A DNA stretch of 9,075 bases from the NCBI GenBank assembly GCA_007116585.1, contig SKIE01000099.1, positions 1 to 9,075 on the forward strand. The letters are read 5' to 3'. Each line of letters begins with the position of its first letter. Within the stretch, counting starts at the first letter, position 1. Both the position numbers and the translations under genes were made by a program. This document shows, one piece after another, positions 1 to 6,078 of the stretch. Under the pieces are notes generated by a model. That model made no database searches and had not been told where the DNA came from. It worked only from the letters and a program-made list of their open reading frames with translations. Origin of the DNA: Wenzhouxiangella sp. (GTDB lineage: Bacteria; Pseudomonadota; Gammaproteobacteria; Xanthomonadales; Wenzhouxiangellaceae).

Positions 1-191
1 GGCGCTCTCCACACGTGCCGCTGCAGGTCGGTGACCTTGAACCAATGGTTCAGGTGGGTTGGCTCTCCAGGCCATCAGGCAACTCGCCGTAAAACAAGCT
101 GCACACCGGTCCCGGAAGCCGCCATCCCTAGGTCGTAAAGTAGGGACAAGGCATATTACGTTCCTGCTGGCGAACACCGCAGAGAGCGCCT
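1..191 (-). ncRNA. ssrS: 6S RNA (RNA polymerase-binding regulatory RNA)
   Basis: 6S RNA mimics an open promoter, binds the sigma70 RNA polymerase holoenzyme and lowers transcription in stationary phase. Read on the minus strand, bases 190-182 (GGCGCTCTC) pair perfectly with bases 9-1 (GAGAGCGCC), giving a 9-bp closing stem and a molecule of about 190 nt, close to the usual 180-190 nt. Near the 3' end, the segment GAACCATTGGTTCAAGG at about 49-33 followed by CAGCGGCAC at about 22-14 closely matches the E. coli 6S 3' arm as I recall it (GAACCAAGGGTTCAAGG ... GCGGCGGCA). It lies directly downstream of zapA on the same strand, the conserved zapA-ssrS order; ygfA would be expected beyond the window edge. 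No long ORF on this strand competes. The exact 3' end and any terminator fall at or outside position 1. Confidence 0.86.
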
Positions 192-198
192 GTATTCC

Positions 199-227
199 AC
201 TCTATTCCGATCCGACAAATTGGTCAA
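199..227 (-). promoter_or_regulatory. Sigma70-type promoter of the 6S RNA gene
   Basis: On the minus strand the -35 box TTGACC (227-222) is separated by exactly 17 bases from the -10 box TAGAGT (204-199). The -35 matches consensus at 5 of 6 positions and the -10 at 4 of 6. The predicted start at 192-191 falls one or two bases before the 9-bp closing stem of the 6S RNA, which supports both calls. The promoter is embedded in the 3' end of zapA, and the first three bases of the -10 box are the zapA TAG stop codon. Transcription start is inferred, not measured. Confidence 0.65.
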
Positions 228-498
228 GCTGGGTCGCCAAATCCTCGATACGGCGGTCGATCTTGTCGCCGCGCTCAGCAATATCCTGGCGCAGGCGCAG
301 GAGTTCTTCGGCCAGGTTGAGCGCACACATCACGGCGATCTTGTCCACGGAGCTGACTCGACCAGAATCGCGAATATCGCGCATCTGCTGGTCCACAAAC
401 AGCGCGGACTCCATCAGCGCGCGCCGCTCTGCCGGCGTGCAGGCCACGCGGTACTCGCGCTCCAGAATGCGAACGGTGACAGGCTCTGCGACAGCCAT
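202..498 (-). CDS. zapA: Cell division protein ZapA
   Basis: ZapA binds FtsZ at midcell and cross-links protofilaments, stabilising the Z ring in the cytoplasm. The 98-aa product has the family layout. A small N-terminal globular domain carries the pattern VTVRILEREYRVACTPAER (residues 8-26). The conserved stretch around RVSSVDKIAVMCALNLAEEL (47-66) leads into a C-terminal helical coiled coil (about 60-93) that forms the tetramer. Length is close to the usual 95-110 aa. The ATG at 498 is preceded by AGGAGA at good spacing, which fixes the start. It lies 32 bases downstream of the ZapB-like gene and just upstream of the 6S RNA, so it is probably the second gene of a two-gene transcript. Its last codons hold the 6S promoter. 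The assignment is firm on sequence pattern and context. Confidence 0.93.
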   Translation of the reverse strand: MAVAEPVTVRILEREYRVACTPAERRALMESALFVDQQMRDIRDSGRVSSVDKIAVMCALNLAEELLRLRQDIAERGDKIDRRIEDLATQLDQFVGSE

Positions 499-530
499 GG
501 GACTCTCCTGTGAAATTTTCAGCCCGGCAA

Positions 531-755
531 TTATCCGGCCGATTCCAGCGCCTTGAGGCGCTCGATCATAGCTTCGACGCGCGACCGGGCTTCTTCGTTA
601 CGCTGGACCAGCCCTGCTCGTTCCGAGACCAGGGTTTCCTGGCGCGCCTTGAGCGAGCGGTTCTCTTCCTCCAGCGCTCGCAAACGATTGATCATGACCT
701 CCAGACCCGCCTGCAAACGGTCCAGATCGGCCGAGGTTCGAGACAGCGAATTCAT
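531..755 (-). CDS. ZapB-like coiled-coil protein (TIGR02449 type)
   Basis: A 74-aa, highly charged protein predicted to be one almost continuous coiled coil. Hydrophobic heptad positions include L11, L14, L18, M21, L25, L28 and L35, continuing to the C-terminal segment RVEAMIERLKALE (59-71). There is no signal peptide or membrane segment. I recognise it as the short TIGR02449-type protein encoded next to zapA in several gammaproteobacteria. Length and helical layout resemble E. coli ZapB (about 80 aa), which bridges ZapA and the nucleoid-linked MatP. A division role as a ZapA partner is therefore an inference from form and neighbourhood, not from a catalytic motif. The ATG at 755 has a modest GGGGAT ribosome site 6 bases upstream. 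The stop is TAA, and zapA begins 32 bases later on the same strand. Confidence 0.82.
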   Translation of the reverse strand: MNSLSRTSADLDRLQAGLEVMINRLRALEEENRSLKARQETLVSERAGLVQRNEEARSRVEAMIERLKALESAG

Positions 756-788
756 GAAAGATCCCCGAGCCTTGGATACAAGTCCCTA

Positions 789-818
789 ATCATAGAACCG
801 AAGGCGTATCCGACACAA
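789..818 (-). promoter_or_regulatory. Candidate promoter for the zapB-like/zapA transcript
   Basis: On the minus strand the -10 candidate TATGAT (794-789) matches consensus at 5 of 6 positions. It lies 18 bases from a weak -35 candidate, TTGTGT (818-813). Start would be near 782, giving a leader of about 27 bases to the ATG at 755. The divergent intergenic region (756-907) must hold a promoter in this direction, but the weak -35 keeps confidence low. Confidence 0.35.
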
Positions 819-857
819 GCGCGAGCTTCGCAATGCGCGGGTAGCTGACAGTGCCGG

Positions 858-866
858 TGATACACT
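858..866 (+). promoter_or_regulatory. Candidate extended -10 promoter of the ygfB-pepP-ubiH-ubiI operon
   Basis: TGATACACT has the TGn extension (858-860) followed by a -10 box TACACT (861-866, 4 of 6 matches). No good -35 box is seen 16-18 bases upstream, as is common for extended -10 promoters. Start would be near 873, about 35 bases before the ygfB ATG. It is the best plus-strand candidate in the divergent region between the zapB-like gene and ygfB. Confidence 0.33.
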
Positions 867-907
867 TTAACAACTAGATTTCCACGCTCTGACAATTGCA
901 ATCGCCC

Positions 908-1438
908 ATGTCCGATCAGGATGCCCAACTGGCCTGGATTCTGGCCCTGTCAGCCGCAGCCGAAGCCAGCGGTGTTGCCGAAACTCATGGCCTGGTGATC
1001 GGCCTACTGTGCGCGCGCCCCGACCAGTCGGAGGACGAAGTCATGCGCCACCTGGCCGCCCTGCAGGTAGGCGACTGGGATAACGACTCGGTCAAGGAAG
1101 GACTGGCGCCTGCGGTGCTGGCGCTCAGGACGGATCTGGACGCCGGCGACTTACGTTTCAGGCCTTTGTTGCCGACCGACGAGCAGCCGCTGACCGACCG
1201 CACTCGCTGTCTGGCCGCCTGGTGTTCCGGCTTTCTGACCGGCTTCGGTGCCGGCGAGCCATCGGTCAGCGAGGAGGAAGGCCGCGAGGCCCTGCAAATG
1301 CTTGAACAGATTGCGCGGGCCGCCACCGACACCGAATCCGACCAGGAAACCGAAGAAAACGCCTACTCGGAGCTGGTCGAGTTCGTGCGGGTAGCGGTGT
1401 TGCTGCTGCGCGAAGACAACAGCATGACGGCCCCATGA
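908..1438 (+). CDS. ygfB: YgfB/UPF0149 family protein
   Basis: A 176-aa soluble, mostly helical protein of the UPF0149 (YecA/YgfB) family. Family signatures are visible. SGVAETHGLVIGLLCARP covers residues 21-38, and LTDRTRCLAAWCSGFLTGFG (95-114) holds the conserved Cys/Trp-Cys-x-Gly-Phe pattern. The C-terminal segment NAYSELVEFVRVAVLLLRED spans 151-170. There is no transmembrane segment or signal. The biochemical role is poorly known; in Pseudomonas aeruginosa, YgfB has been linked to control of ampDh3 expression and beta-lactam resistance, which need not hold here. I chose the ATG at 908 over an in-frame TTG at 896 because it gives the usual MSDQ-type start, but neither has a clear Shine-Dalgarno. 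An 8-bp palindrome ATTGCAAT (895-902) sits just before the ATG. It is the first gene of the operon, and its TGA overlaps the pepP ATG. Confidence 0.9.
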   Translation: MSDQDAQLAWILALSAAAEASGVAETHGLVIGLLCARPDQSEDEVMRHLAALQVGDWDNDSVKEGLAPAVLALRTDLDAGDLRFRPLLPTDEQPLTDRTRCLAAWCSGFLTGFGAGEPSVSEEEGREALQMLEQIARAATDTESDQETEENAYSELVEFVRVAVLLLREDNSMTAP

Positions 1439-2736
1439 TCCGCAACGAAGAGTTTCTGACCCGCCGCCGGCGCCTGATGACCGAAGTCGGCTCGGGCAGC
1501 ATGGTAATCGTCGCCAGCGCGCGCGAAGTCTTGCGTAATGGCGATTCCTGTTTCCCGTTTCGTCAGGACAGTGACTTCTGGTATCTGACCAACCTCAACG
1601 AACCGGAAGCCGTCCTGGTGCTGGTGCCCGGCAGAGAGCAAGGCGAACAGCTGCTTTTTTTACGCGAGCGCGACCCGGAACGGGAGCGCTGGGACGGACC
1701 ACGATTGGGCCTGGACGGCGCCCGCTCCGAGTTGGGCATGGATGACGCGTTCCCGATTCAGGATCTTGACGACATCGTGCCGGGCCTGATGGAGGGCTGT
1801 GATCGTCTGTACCACCTGGTGGGTAAGGATCCTGCCTTTGACCAGCGCGTGCTGGGCTGGCGCAACCGGCTCCGGGCGCAATCCAAGGGTCAGAAAGGCC
1901 CTGGGGAATTCGTCTCGCTAGAACACCTTCTGCACGAGCAGCGCCTGATCAAATCCAGCGACGAGACCCGCTGCCTGCGTCGGGCGGCAACCATTGCTGC
2001 AGGCGCCATGACCCGCGCCATGCGAACCTGCCGCCCGGGCCTCACGGAATCCGAAATCCAGGCTGAACTGATGCATGAATACCAGCGCCACGGGATGCCG
2101 AGCTCCTATCTTCCCATCGTTGCCGGTGGGGCCAACGCGCTCATCCTGCACTATATTGCCAATGACCAGCCCCTGCCTGATGACGGCCTGCTGCTGATCG
2201 ATGCCGGCTGCGAATATCTCGGCTACGCGGCGGATATTTCCCGCACCTTCCCGGTGAATGGACGCTTCAGCCCGCCCCAGCGCGACGTCTATGACATTGT
2301 GCTGGCGGCGCAGGCGGCGGCGATCGACTGCGTGCGCATCGACCTTGCGTTCGATGCCTTCCACAACGCGGCCGTGCGCACACTGACACAGGGCCTGATC
2401 GATCTTGGCCTGCTGTCGGGCAGCCTTGAGGACAACATCGAACAGGAAACATATCGGCGCTTTTACATGCACAAGACCGGCCACTGGCTGGGCCTTGACG
2501 TGCATGACGTCGGCGAGTACCGCGTCGATAATCAGCCTCGCCTGCTTGAACACAACATGATCGTGACCGTCGAACCCGGTCTGTACATCGGTGCTGAGGA
2601 CGATATTCCCGAGGCCTTGCGTAACATCGGGGTACGCATCGAGGACGACATCCGCGTGACCCGCAGCGACCCTGAAGTATTGACTCGAGGCGTGGTCAAG
2701 ACCGTCAGCGACATCGAGCGGGTCATGCAGGCATGA
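1435..2736 (+). CDS. pepP: Xaa-Pro aminopeptidase P (PepP/AMPP)
   Basis: A cytoplasmic dinuclear-metal (usually manganese) peptidase, family M24B, that removes the N-terminal residue of peptides whose second residue is proline. The 433-aa length matches E. coli PepP (about 440). The N-terminal creatinase-like AMP_N domain covers about residues 3-135, and the C-terminal pita-bread catalytic domain about 175-425. All five expected metal ligands are present: D256 (LLLIDAG), D267 (YAADISRTFP), H350 (HKTGHWLGLDVHD), E380 (TVEPGLYI) and E403 (GVRIEDD). The catalytic histidines H239 and H357 are also there, so the enzyme should be active. The ATG overlaps the ygfB stop as ATGA. The ubiH ATG overlaps its own stop the same way. 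No functional tie to ubiquinone synthesis is known; the linkage with ubiH/ubiI is a conserved gene order. Confidence 0.96.
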   Translation: MIRNEEFLTRRRRLMTEVGSGSMVIVASAREVLRNGDSCFPFRQDSDFWYLTNLNEPEAVLVLVPGREQGEQLLFLRERDPERERWDGPRLGLDGARSELGMDDAFPIQDLDDIVPGLMEGCDRLYHLVGKDPAFDQRVLGWRNRLRAQSKGQKGPGEFVSLEHLLHEQRLIKSSDETRCLRRAATIAAGAMTRAMRTCRPGLTESEIQAELMHEYQRHGMPSSYLPIVAGGANALILHYIANDQPLPDDGLLLIDAGCEYLGYAADISRTFPVNGRFSPPQRDVYDIVLAAQAAAIDCVRIDLAFDAFHNAAVRTLTQGLIDLGLLSGSLEDNIEQETYRRFYMHKTGHWLGLDVHDVGEYRVDNQPRLLEHNMIVTVEPGLYIGAEDDIPEALRNIGVRIEDDIRVTRSDPEVLTRGVVKTVSDIERVMQA

Positions 2737-3923
2737 GCCGGTTCGACGCGGTGCTTGCCGGAGGCGGCCTGGTCGGCGCGGCGCTGGCGGTGGGTCTGGC
2801 CCGGGCCGGACGTCGGGTGGCCGTACTGGAACCCACGGAGCGCCAGGCCAACCATCAGCCCAGCTACGACGACCGCACCCTGGTCATCAACGCCGCCTCG
2901 CTCAATATCCTTTCCGGCCTCGGATTACTGCCGGATCACCTGACCCGCGCTCCGGTGCGCAAGATCCGCATCTCGCGCGAGGGCGGTTTCGGCCGGCTGA
3001 ACTTGAGCGCGGCAGACTATCAATGCGACCGGTTCGGCGCCGTCATCGTGGCGCGCGAACTGGGCAACGTAATGCTGAAGGCGCTCGACGACTCACCGCT
3101 GATCACCCAACTGTGTCCAGCCTGCCTGGAAACGTTTTTCGTCGAGGACGATCAAGTCCGGATCCGACTGGCCGATGGATCGGTCGTCCATACACGGTTA
3201 CTGATCGGGTCGGACGGAACGCGCTCCATGGTGCGACAGATTGCCGGTCTTCAGTCCGAGCATCACGACTACGAACAGTCGGCCATGGTCTTCAATGTCC
3301 GTGCTGACCACGCGCCTGCCGACACCGCCTGGGAGCGCTTCACGCCCAACGGCCCGCTGGCGCTGTTGCCGCAGGTAGAGCAACGCCTGGGCGTGGTCTG
3401 GATTGATCGCAGCCAGGCCATTGATCAGGCCATGCAGTGGGATGACGCGCGCCTGCTTGCAAAGCTCGCCCCGCGCTTGCCCGGCTCGGTCGGTGGCGTC
3501 TCGCGACCGGGCCGCCGCGCCCGCTATCCGCTGGTGCGGCAGCATACGCCTCACCCTGTCTCAGACCGGGTGGTCGTCGTGGGTAATGCCGCCAACAGTG
3601 TCCACCCGGTATCGGCCCAGGGCTTCAACCTGGGCTTGCGTGATGTCGCAGCGCTGATTGAGCATCTGGTCGACGCCGAAGATCCCGGCGCACAATCCGT
3701 GCTGGAACGCTACGCACGGGCTCGCCGCGAGGACCATGCGGCCACCATTCGCTACACTGACACTCTGGCGCGGGCCTTCACCAATCCGTCGCTGTTGGCG
3801 CGCTTCGGCGCGGGCATCGGGCTGGCGGCGCACGCCGCCTCACCCTCGCTGGGTCGCCGACTGGTTCATGCCGCAATGGGCTTCCGCGATCCCGTCACGC
3901 GCCTGGCGCGCGGGCTGGCATGA
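2733..3923 (+). CDS. ubiH: UbiH, FAD-dependent 2-octaprenyl-6-methoxyphenol hydroxylase
   Basis: A flavin monooxygenase (class A, UbiH/COQ6 family) that hydroxylates C1 of the ubiquinone ring, acting in the cytoplasmic Ubi complex with NAD(P)H and O2. The 396-aa protein begins with a Rossmann FAD fold, AGGGLVGAALA (9-19), with E33 at the end of the second strand. The YDDRTLVINAAS stretch (45-56) is a UbiH-type motif. GSDGTRSMVR (159-168) is the DG motif. VVVVGNAANSVHPVSAQGFN (280-299) is the second FAD/ribityl motif. Here the usual GD is GN, which is also seen in E. coli UbiH (GNAAQ) and helps separate UbiH from UbiI and UbiF. Start and stop overlap pepP and ubiI by 4 bases each. Ring-position specificity is inferred from this motif and gene order. 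Confidence 0.92.
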   Translation: MSRFDAVLAGGGLVGAALAVGLARAGRRVAVLEPTERQANHQPSYDDRTLVINAASLNILSGLGLLPDHLTRAPVRKIRISREGGFGRLNLSAADYQCDRFGAVIVARELGNVMLKALDDSPLITQLCPACLETFFVEDDQVRIRLADGSVVHTRLLIGSDGTRSMVRQIAGLQSEHHDYEQSAMVFNVRADHAPADTAWERFTPNGPLALLPQVEQRLGVVWIDRSQAIDQAMQWDDARLLAKLAPRLPGSVGGVSRPGRRARYPLVRQHTPHPVSDRVVVVGNAANSVHPVSAQGFNLGLRDVAALIEHLVDAEDPGAQSVLERYARARREDHAATIRYTDTLARAFTNPSLLARFGAGIGLAAHAASPSLGRRLVHAAMGFRDPVTRLARGLA

Positions 3924-5134
3924 ACATGACCACGCTGGATGTCGACATCCTGATTATCGGCGGCGGCGTTGCCGGCGCCACTTGTGCTGCATTGCTGGCC
4001 CGGCAGAACCATCGAGTCGCCCTGATCGATGGACGTCGACCCGAATTCGAGCCGGCCGAGGGCGAGTTCGATCTGCGCGTTGTCGCCATCAGCCCCGGTT
4101 CTCAACGAGTACTGGCCGCCACCGGCGCCTGGTCGAAGCTGGCAACCAGGCGGCTGGCGCCCTACCGCAGCATGCAGGTTCACTCTGAAGGCCTGTCCGT
4201 CAAGTTCGAGTCCGCCGATCACGGGTTGCCGGAACTGGGCTGGATCGTTGAAATTCCGGCACTTGAAACCGCGCTCTGGAAAACCCTGGAAGCGATGGAC
4301 GGGTTTGAATTACTGGCCCCGCGCCGCTGGACCGAGTTGGAGCAGAGCGCAGAAACGGTGAGGATTCGCCTGGCCGATGGCTCCAGCGTACGAGCCGGCC
4401 TGGTGGTCGCCGCCGACGGGGCGCGCAGCCGCGTGCGCCGGCTGGCCGCCCTCGACGCCGACGAATGGCACTACAACCAGCATGCCCTCGTTGGCCCGGT
4501 TAGCACTACCACGCCGAACACCGGCATCGCCTGGCAGCGTTTCACCGAGCATGGCCCCCTGGCCTTACTGCCGCTGCCGGACGGTCGCTCATCCATCGTC
4601 TGGTCACTGCCCACCGAGCAAGCAGAGCGGTTTTTCCAGGCATCAGACGACGATTTTGTTGCCGAACTGAACCGCCATCAGGACTCGCCGTTCGGCGCTG
4701 CCTTGTCGGTCGGTCGGCGCGGCACCCTGCAACTGGTGCACCGTCGCGCCCGCAAACTGGTCAAGCAGCGCCTGGTGCTGCTCGGCGACGCGGCCCGCTC
4801 GGTCCACCCGCTGGCCGGCCAAGGCCTGAATCTCGGCCTGATGGATGCCGCCGCGCTGGCCGAAGTCATGGATTCAGAAGCCGCGTTTGAGACGAGGCAG
4901 GCCCTGGCGCGCTACGAGCGCTGGCGACTGAGTGCCGGCAGTCTGATCGGCGGCGGCATTCACGCCATCAACGAGACCGTGCGCGCTCCCGGCGGGCTCG
5001 GACGGCATGCCCTCGGTGCCGGCTTTGCTGTCGCGGCTCGCGCCTGGCCATTGCGGGAGGCCTTTGTGCGTCATGCCTGCGGCATCGACAGCGACAGCCC
5101 GCGTCTGGCTCGGGCGGAGGCGAGCATTCCTTGA
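3920..5134 (+). CDS. ubiI: UbiI (VisC), FAD-dependent 2-octaprenylphenol hydroxylase
   Basis: The second UbiH/COQ6-family hydroxylase, expected to add the C5 hydroxyl of the ubiquinone ring. The 404-aa product has the FAD Rossmann motif IIGGGVAGATCA (12-23) with D37 closing the second strand, FDLRVVAIS (50-58), and GWIVEIPALE (107-116). The DG motif is AADGARSRVR (164-173), and the GD motif is LLGDAARSVHPLAGQGLNLG (287-306) followed by LMDAAAL. The phrase GLMDAAAL resembles E. coli UbiI (GFMDAAEL) more than UbiF, and position after ubiH agrees. The first ATG (3920) overlaps the ubiH stop as ATGA; a second ATG two codons later (3926) could also serve. No C6 hydroxylase (UbiF or Coq7) lies in the window, so it must be elsewhere unless this enzyme has broader ring-position range. 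It is the last gene of the operon; no U-rich terminator follows. Confidence 0.88.
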   Translation: MNMTTLDVDILIIGGGVAGATCAALLARQNHRVALIDGRRPEFEPAEGEFDLRVVAISPGSQRVLAATGAWSKLATRRLAPYRSMQVHSEGLSVKFESADHGLPELGWIVEIPALETALWKTLEAMDGFELLAPRRWTELEQSAETVRIRLADGSSVRAGLVVAADGARSRVRRLAALDADEWHYNQHALVGPVSTTTPNTGIAWQRFTEHGPLALLPLPDGRSSIVWSLPTEQAERFFQASDDDFVAELNRHQDSPFGAALSVGRRGTLQLVHRRARKLVKQRLVLLGDAARSVHPLAGQGLNLGLMDAAALAEVMDSEAAFETRQALARYERWRLSAGSLIGGGIHAINETVRAPGGLGRHALGAGFAVAARAWPLREAFVRHACGIDSDSPRLARAEASIP

Positions 5135-5156
5135 TGGCTCGCGTTGATGGCTCGCG
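5131..5156 (+). repeat. Perfect 13-bp tandem duplication at the end of ubiI
   Basis: TTGATGGCTCGCG occurs twice without spacer (5131-5143 and 5144-5156). The first copy contains the ubiI TGA stop (5132-5134), so the second copy is outside the coding sequence and leaves UbiI unchanged. It looks like a slippage-type duplication in a short intergenic space. No function is evident. Confidence 0.9.
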
Positions 5157-5191
5157 AGGCAGCAGACGACATCTCGGCTCAGTGGCGCTTC

Positions 5192-5200
5192 TGCTAGCAT
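5192..5200 (+). promoter_or_regulatory. Candidate extended -10 promoter of suhB
   Basis: TGCTAGCAT carries a TGn extension (5192-5194) and a -10 box TAGCAT (5195-5200, 4 of 6 matches). No clear -35 box is visible at 16-18 bases. Start would be near 5207, about 29 bases before the GTG of suhB. The 101-base gap after ubiI makes a separate promoter reasonable, though read-through from the ubi operon is also possible. Confidence 0.3.
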
Positions 5201-5235
5201 AACGAGCTTGATGACGCCATCTGGAAGACTCTGAC

Positions 5236-6054
5236 GTGCCCCATCCTTTCATCAACATCGCCTCGGAAGCCGCACGCAAGGCGGGTGGCCTGATGCGCAA
5301 ATATCGTGACCGGCTGGACGGCATTCCGGTTGAGCGCAAGGCGCGGCACGACTATGTCAGCGATGTCGATCGGGCCTGTGAGCAGATCATTCGGGAACAT
5401 ATTCTTCGTCTGCACCGTGACCATGCCGTGCTGGGCGAGGAAAGCGGACAGACCGGCCAGAGCGACCATCTCTGGATCATTGATCCACTGGACGGCACCA
5501 GCAATTACCTGCGCGGGATCCCGCACTTTGCGGTGTCGATCGCTTTAAAGATCAAGGACCGGATCGAACATGGCGTGGTCTACGACCCCATGCGCGACGA
5601 GATGTTTACCGCCAGTCGCGGCGAGGGGGCTTTTCTCAACGACAAACGCATCCGGGTATCGGGCCGCCGTGATCTCGGTGGTGCCGTGCTGGCCACCGCC
5701 TTTCCGTTTCGCACCCGTCGCCTGATGCCCGCCTACCAGGGCATGTTCGAGGCCCTGTTCGACAAGATCGAGGATATCCGCCGCGCCGGCACCGCTTCGC
5801 TGGATCTGGCCTACGTGGCCTGCGGCCGGCTGGACGGCTACTGGGAGTTGAACCTGAAGCCCTGGGACATTGCCGCCGGCGCTTTGCTGGTACAGGAGGC
5901 CGGGGGCGTGGTCATGGATATCGCCGGAGGCGAACGCTGGCTCGACAGCGGCCACATCATTGCCGCCCCGTTCAAGCTGATCACGCCCATGCGCCATGCC
6001 ATCGAGCCGCACTTGAGTGATGGTATTCGGGCGAAACTGGAGCGGGCGGGCTGA
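5236..6054 (+). CDS. suhB: SuhB, inositol-1-monophosphatase family protein / antitermination factor
   Basis: A Mg-dependent phosphatase of the inositol monophosphatase fold. In E. coli it also binds NusA in the rRNA antitermination complex and aids ribosome RNA folding. The 272-aa product has the full metal site: GEES with E68/E69 (67-70), WIIDPLDGTSNY (80-91) with D83 and D86, and KPWDIAAGALLVQEAGG (208-224) with D211. Segments VVYDPMRDEMFTA (114-126) and RRAGTASLDLAYVA (182-195) are also typical, so phosphatase activity is expected. The start is GTG at 5236, preceded by GGAAGA (5223-5228); an in-frame stop at 5212 excludes longer starts, and the MPHPFINIA beginning aligns with the E. coli MHPMLNIA beginning. 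It converges with truB, leaving 24 bases between stop codons. SuhB rather than a generic IMPase is preferred on overall resemblance to the E. coli protein. Confidence 0.9.
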   Translation: MPHPFINIASEAARKAGGLMRKYRDRLDGIPVERKARHDYVSDVDRACEQIIREHILRLHRDHAVLGEESGQTGQSDHLWIIDPLDGTSNYLRGIPHFAVSIALKIKDRIEHGVVYDPMRDEMFTASRGEGAFLNDKRIRVSGRRDLGGAVLATAFPFRTRRLMPAYQGMFEALFDKIEDIRRAGTASLDLAYVACGRLDGYWELNLKPWDIAAGALLVQEAGGVVMDIAGGERWLDSGHIIAAPFKLITPMRHAIEPHLSDGIRAKLERAG

Positions 6055-6074
6055 CCGGCGAGCCGGATCAGGCC
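6049..6074. terminator. GC-rich hairpin between convergent suhB and truB
   Basis: GGCTGACCGG (6049-6058) can pair with CCGGATCAGGCC (6063-6074) across a CGAG loop, with two single-base bulges (A6067 and G6071). It overlaps the suhB stop and fills most of the 24-base gap before the truB stop. A hairpin here could end transcription in both directions, but neither side is followed by a U-run, so it is not a classical intrinsic terminator. It may instead protect 3' ends, or be chance pairing in GC-rich DNA. Confidence 0.33.
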
Positions 6075-6078
6075 AGGA

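Noticed and set aside
59..556. Plus-strand 165-aa open frame across the 6S RNA and zapA region
   Set aside because: It is antisense to zapA and the 6S RNA, is rich in Arg/Ser as GC-rich shadow frames are, and matches no family. The minus-strand genes explain the region fully.
1918..2553. Minus-strand 211-aa open frame inside pepP
   Set aside because: It lies wholly antisense to a pepP with all metal ligands intact, shows no recognisable domain, and long antisense frames are common in GC-rich genes.
3008..3650. ubiH loss of the GD aspartate (GN at residues 284-285) as a sign of an inactive enzyme
   Set aside because: E. coli UbiH also has GNAA at this site, so the change is normal for the family, and the other FAD motifs are intact.
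3658..4188. Plus-strand 176-aa open frame across the ubiH-ubiI junction
   Set aside because: It is an out-of-frame reading of both ubi genes, with a Trp/Arg/Pro-rich composition typical of such shadows.
5161..5195. AGCAGA...TCTGCT inverted repeat as a terminator of the ubi operon
   Set aside because: The 6-bp stem encloses a 23-base loop, has no U-run, and overlaps the suhB -10 candidate, so a terminator call is not supported.
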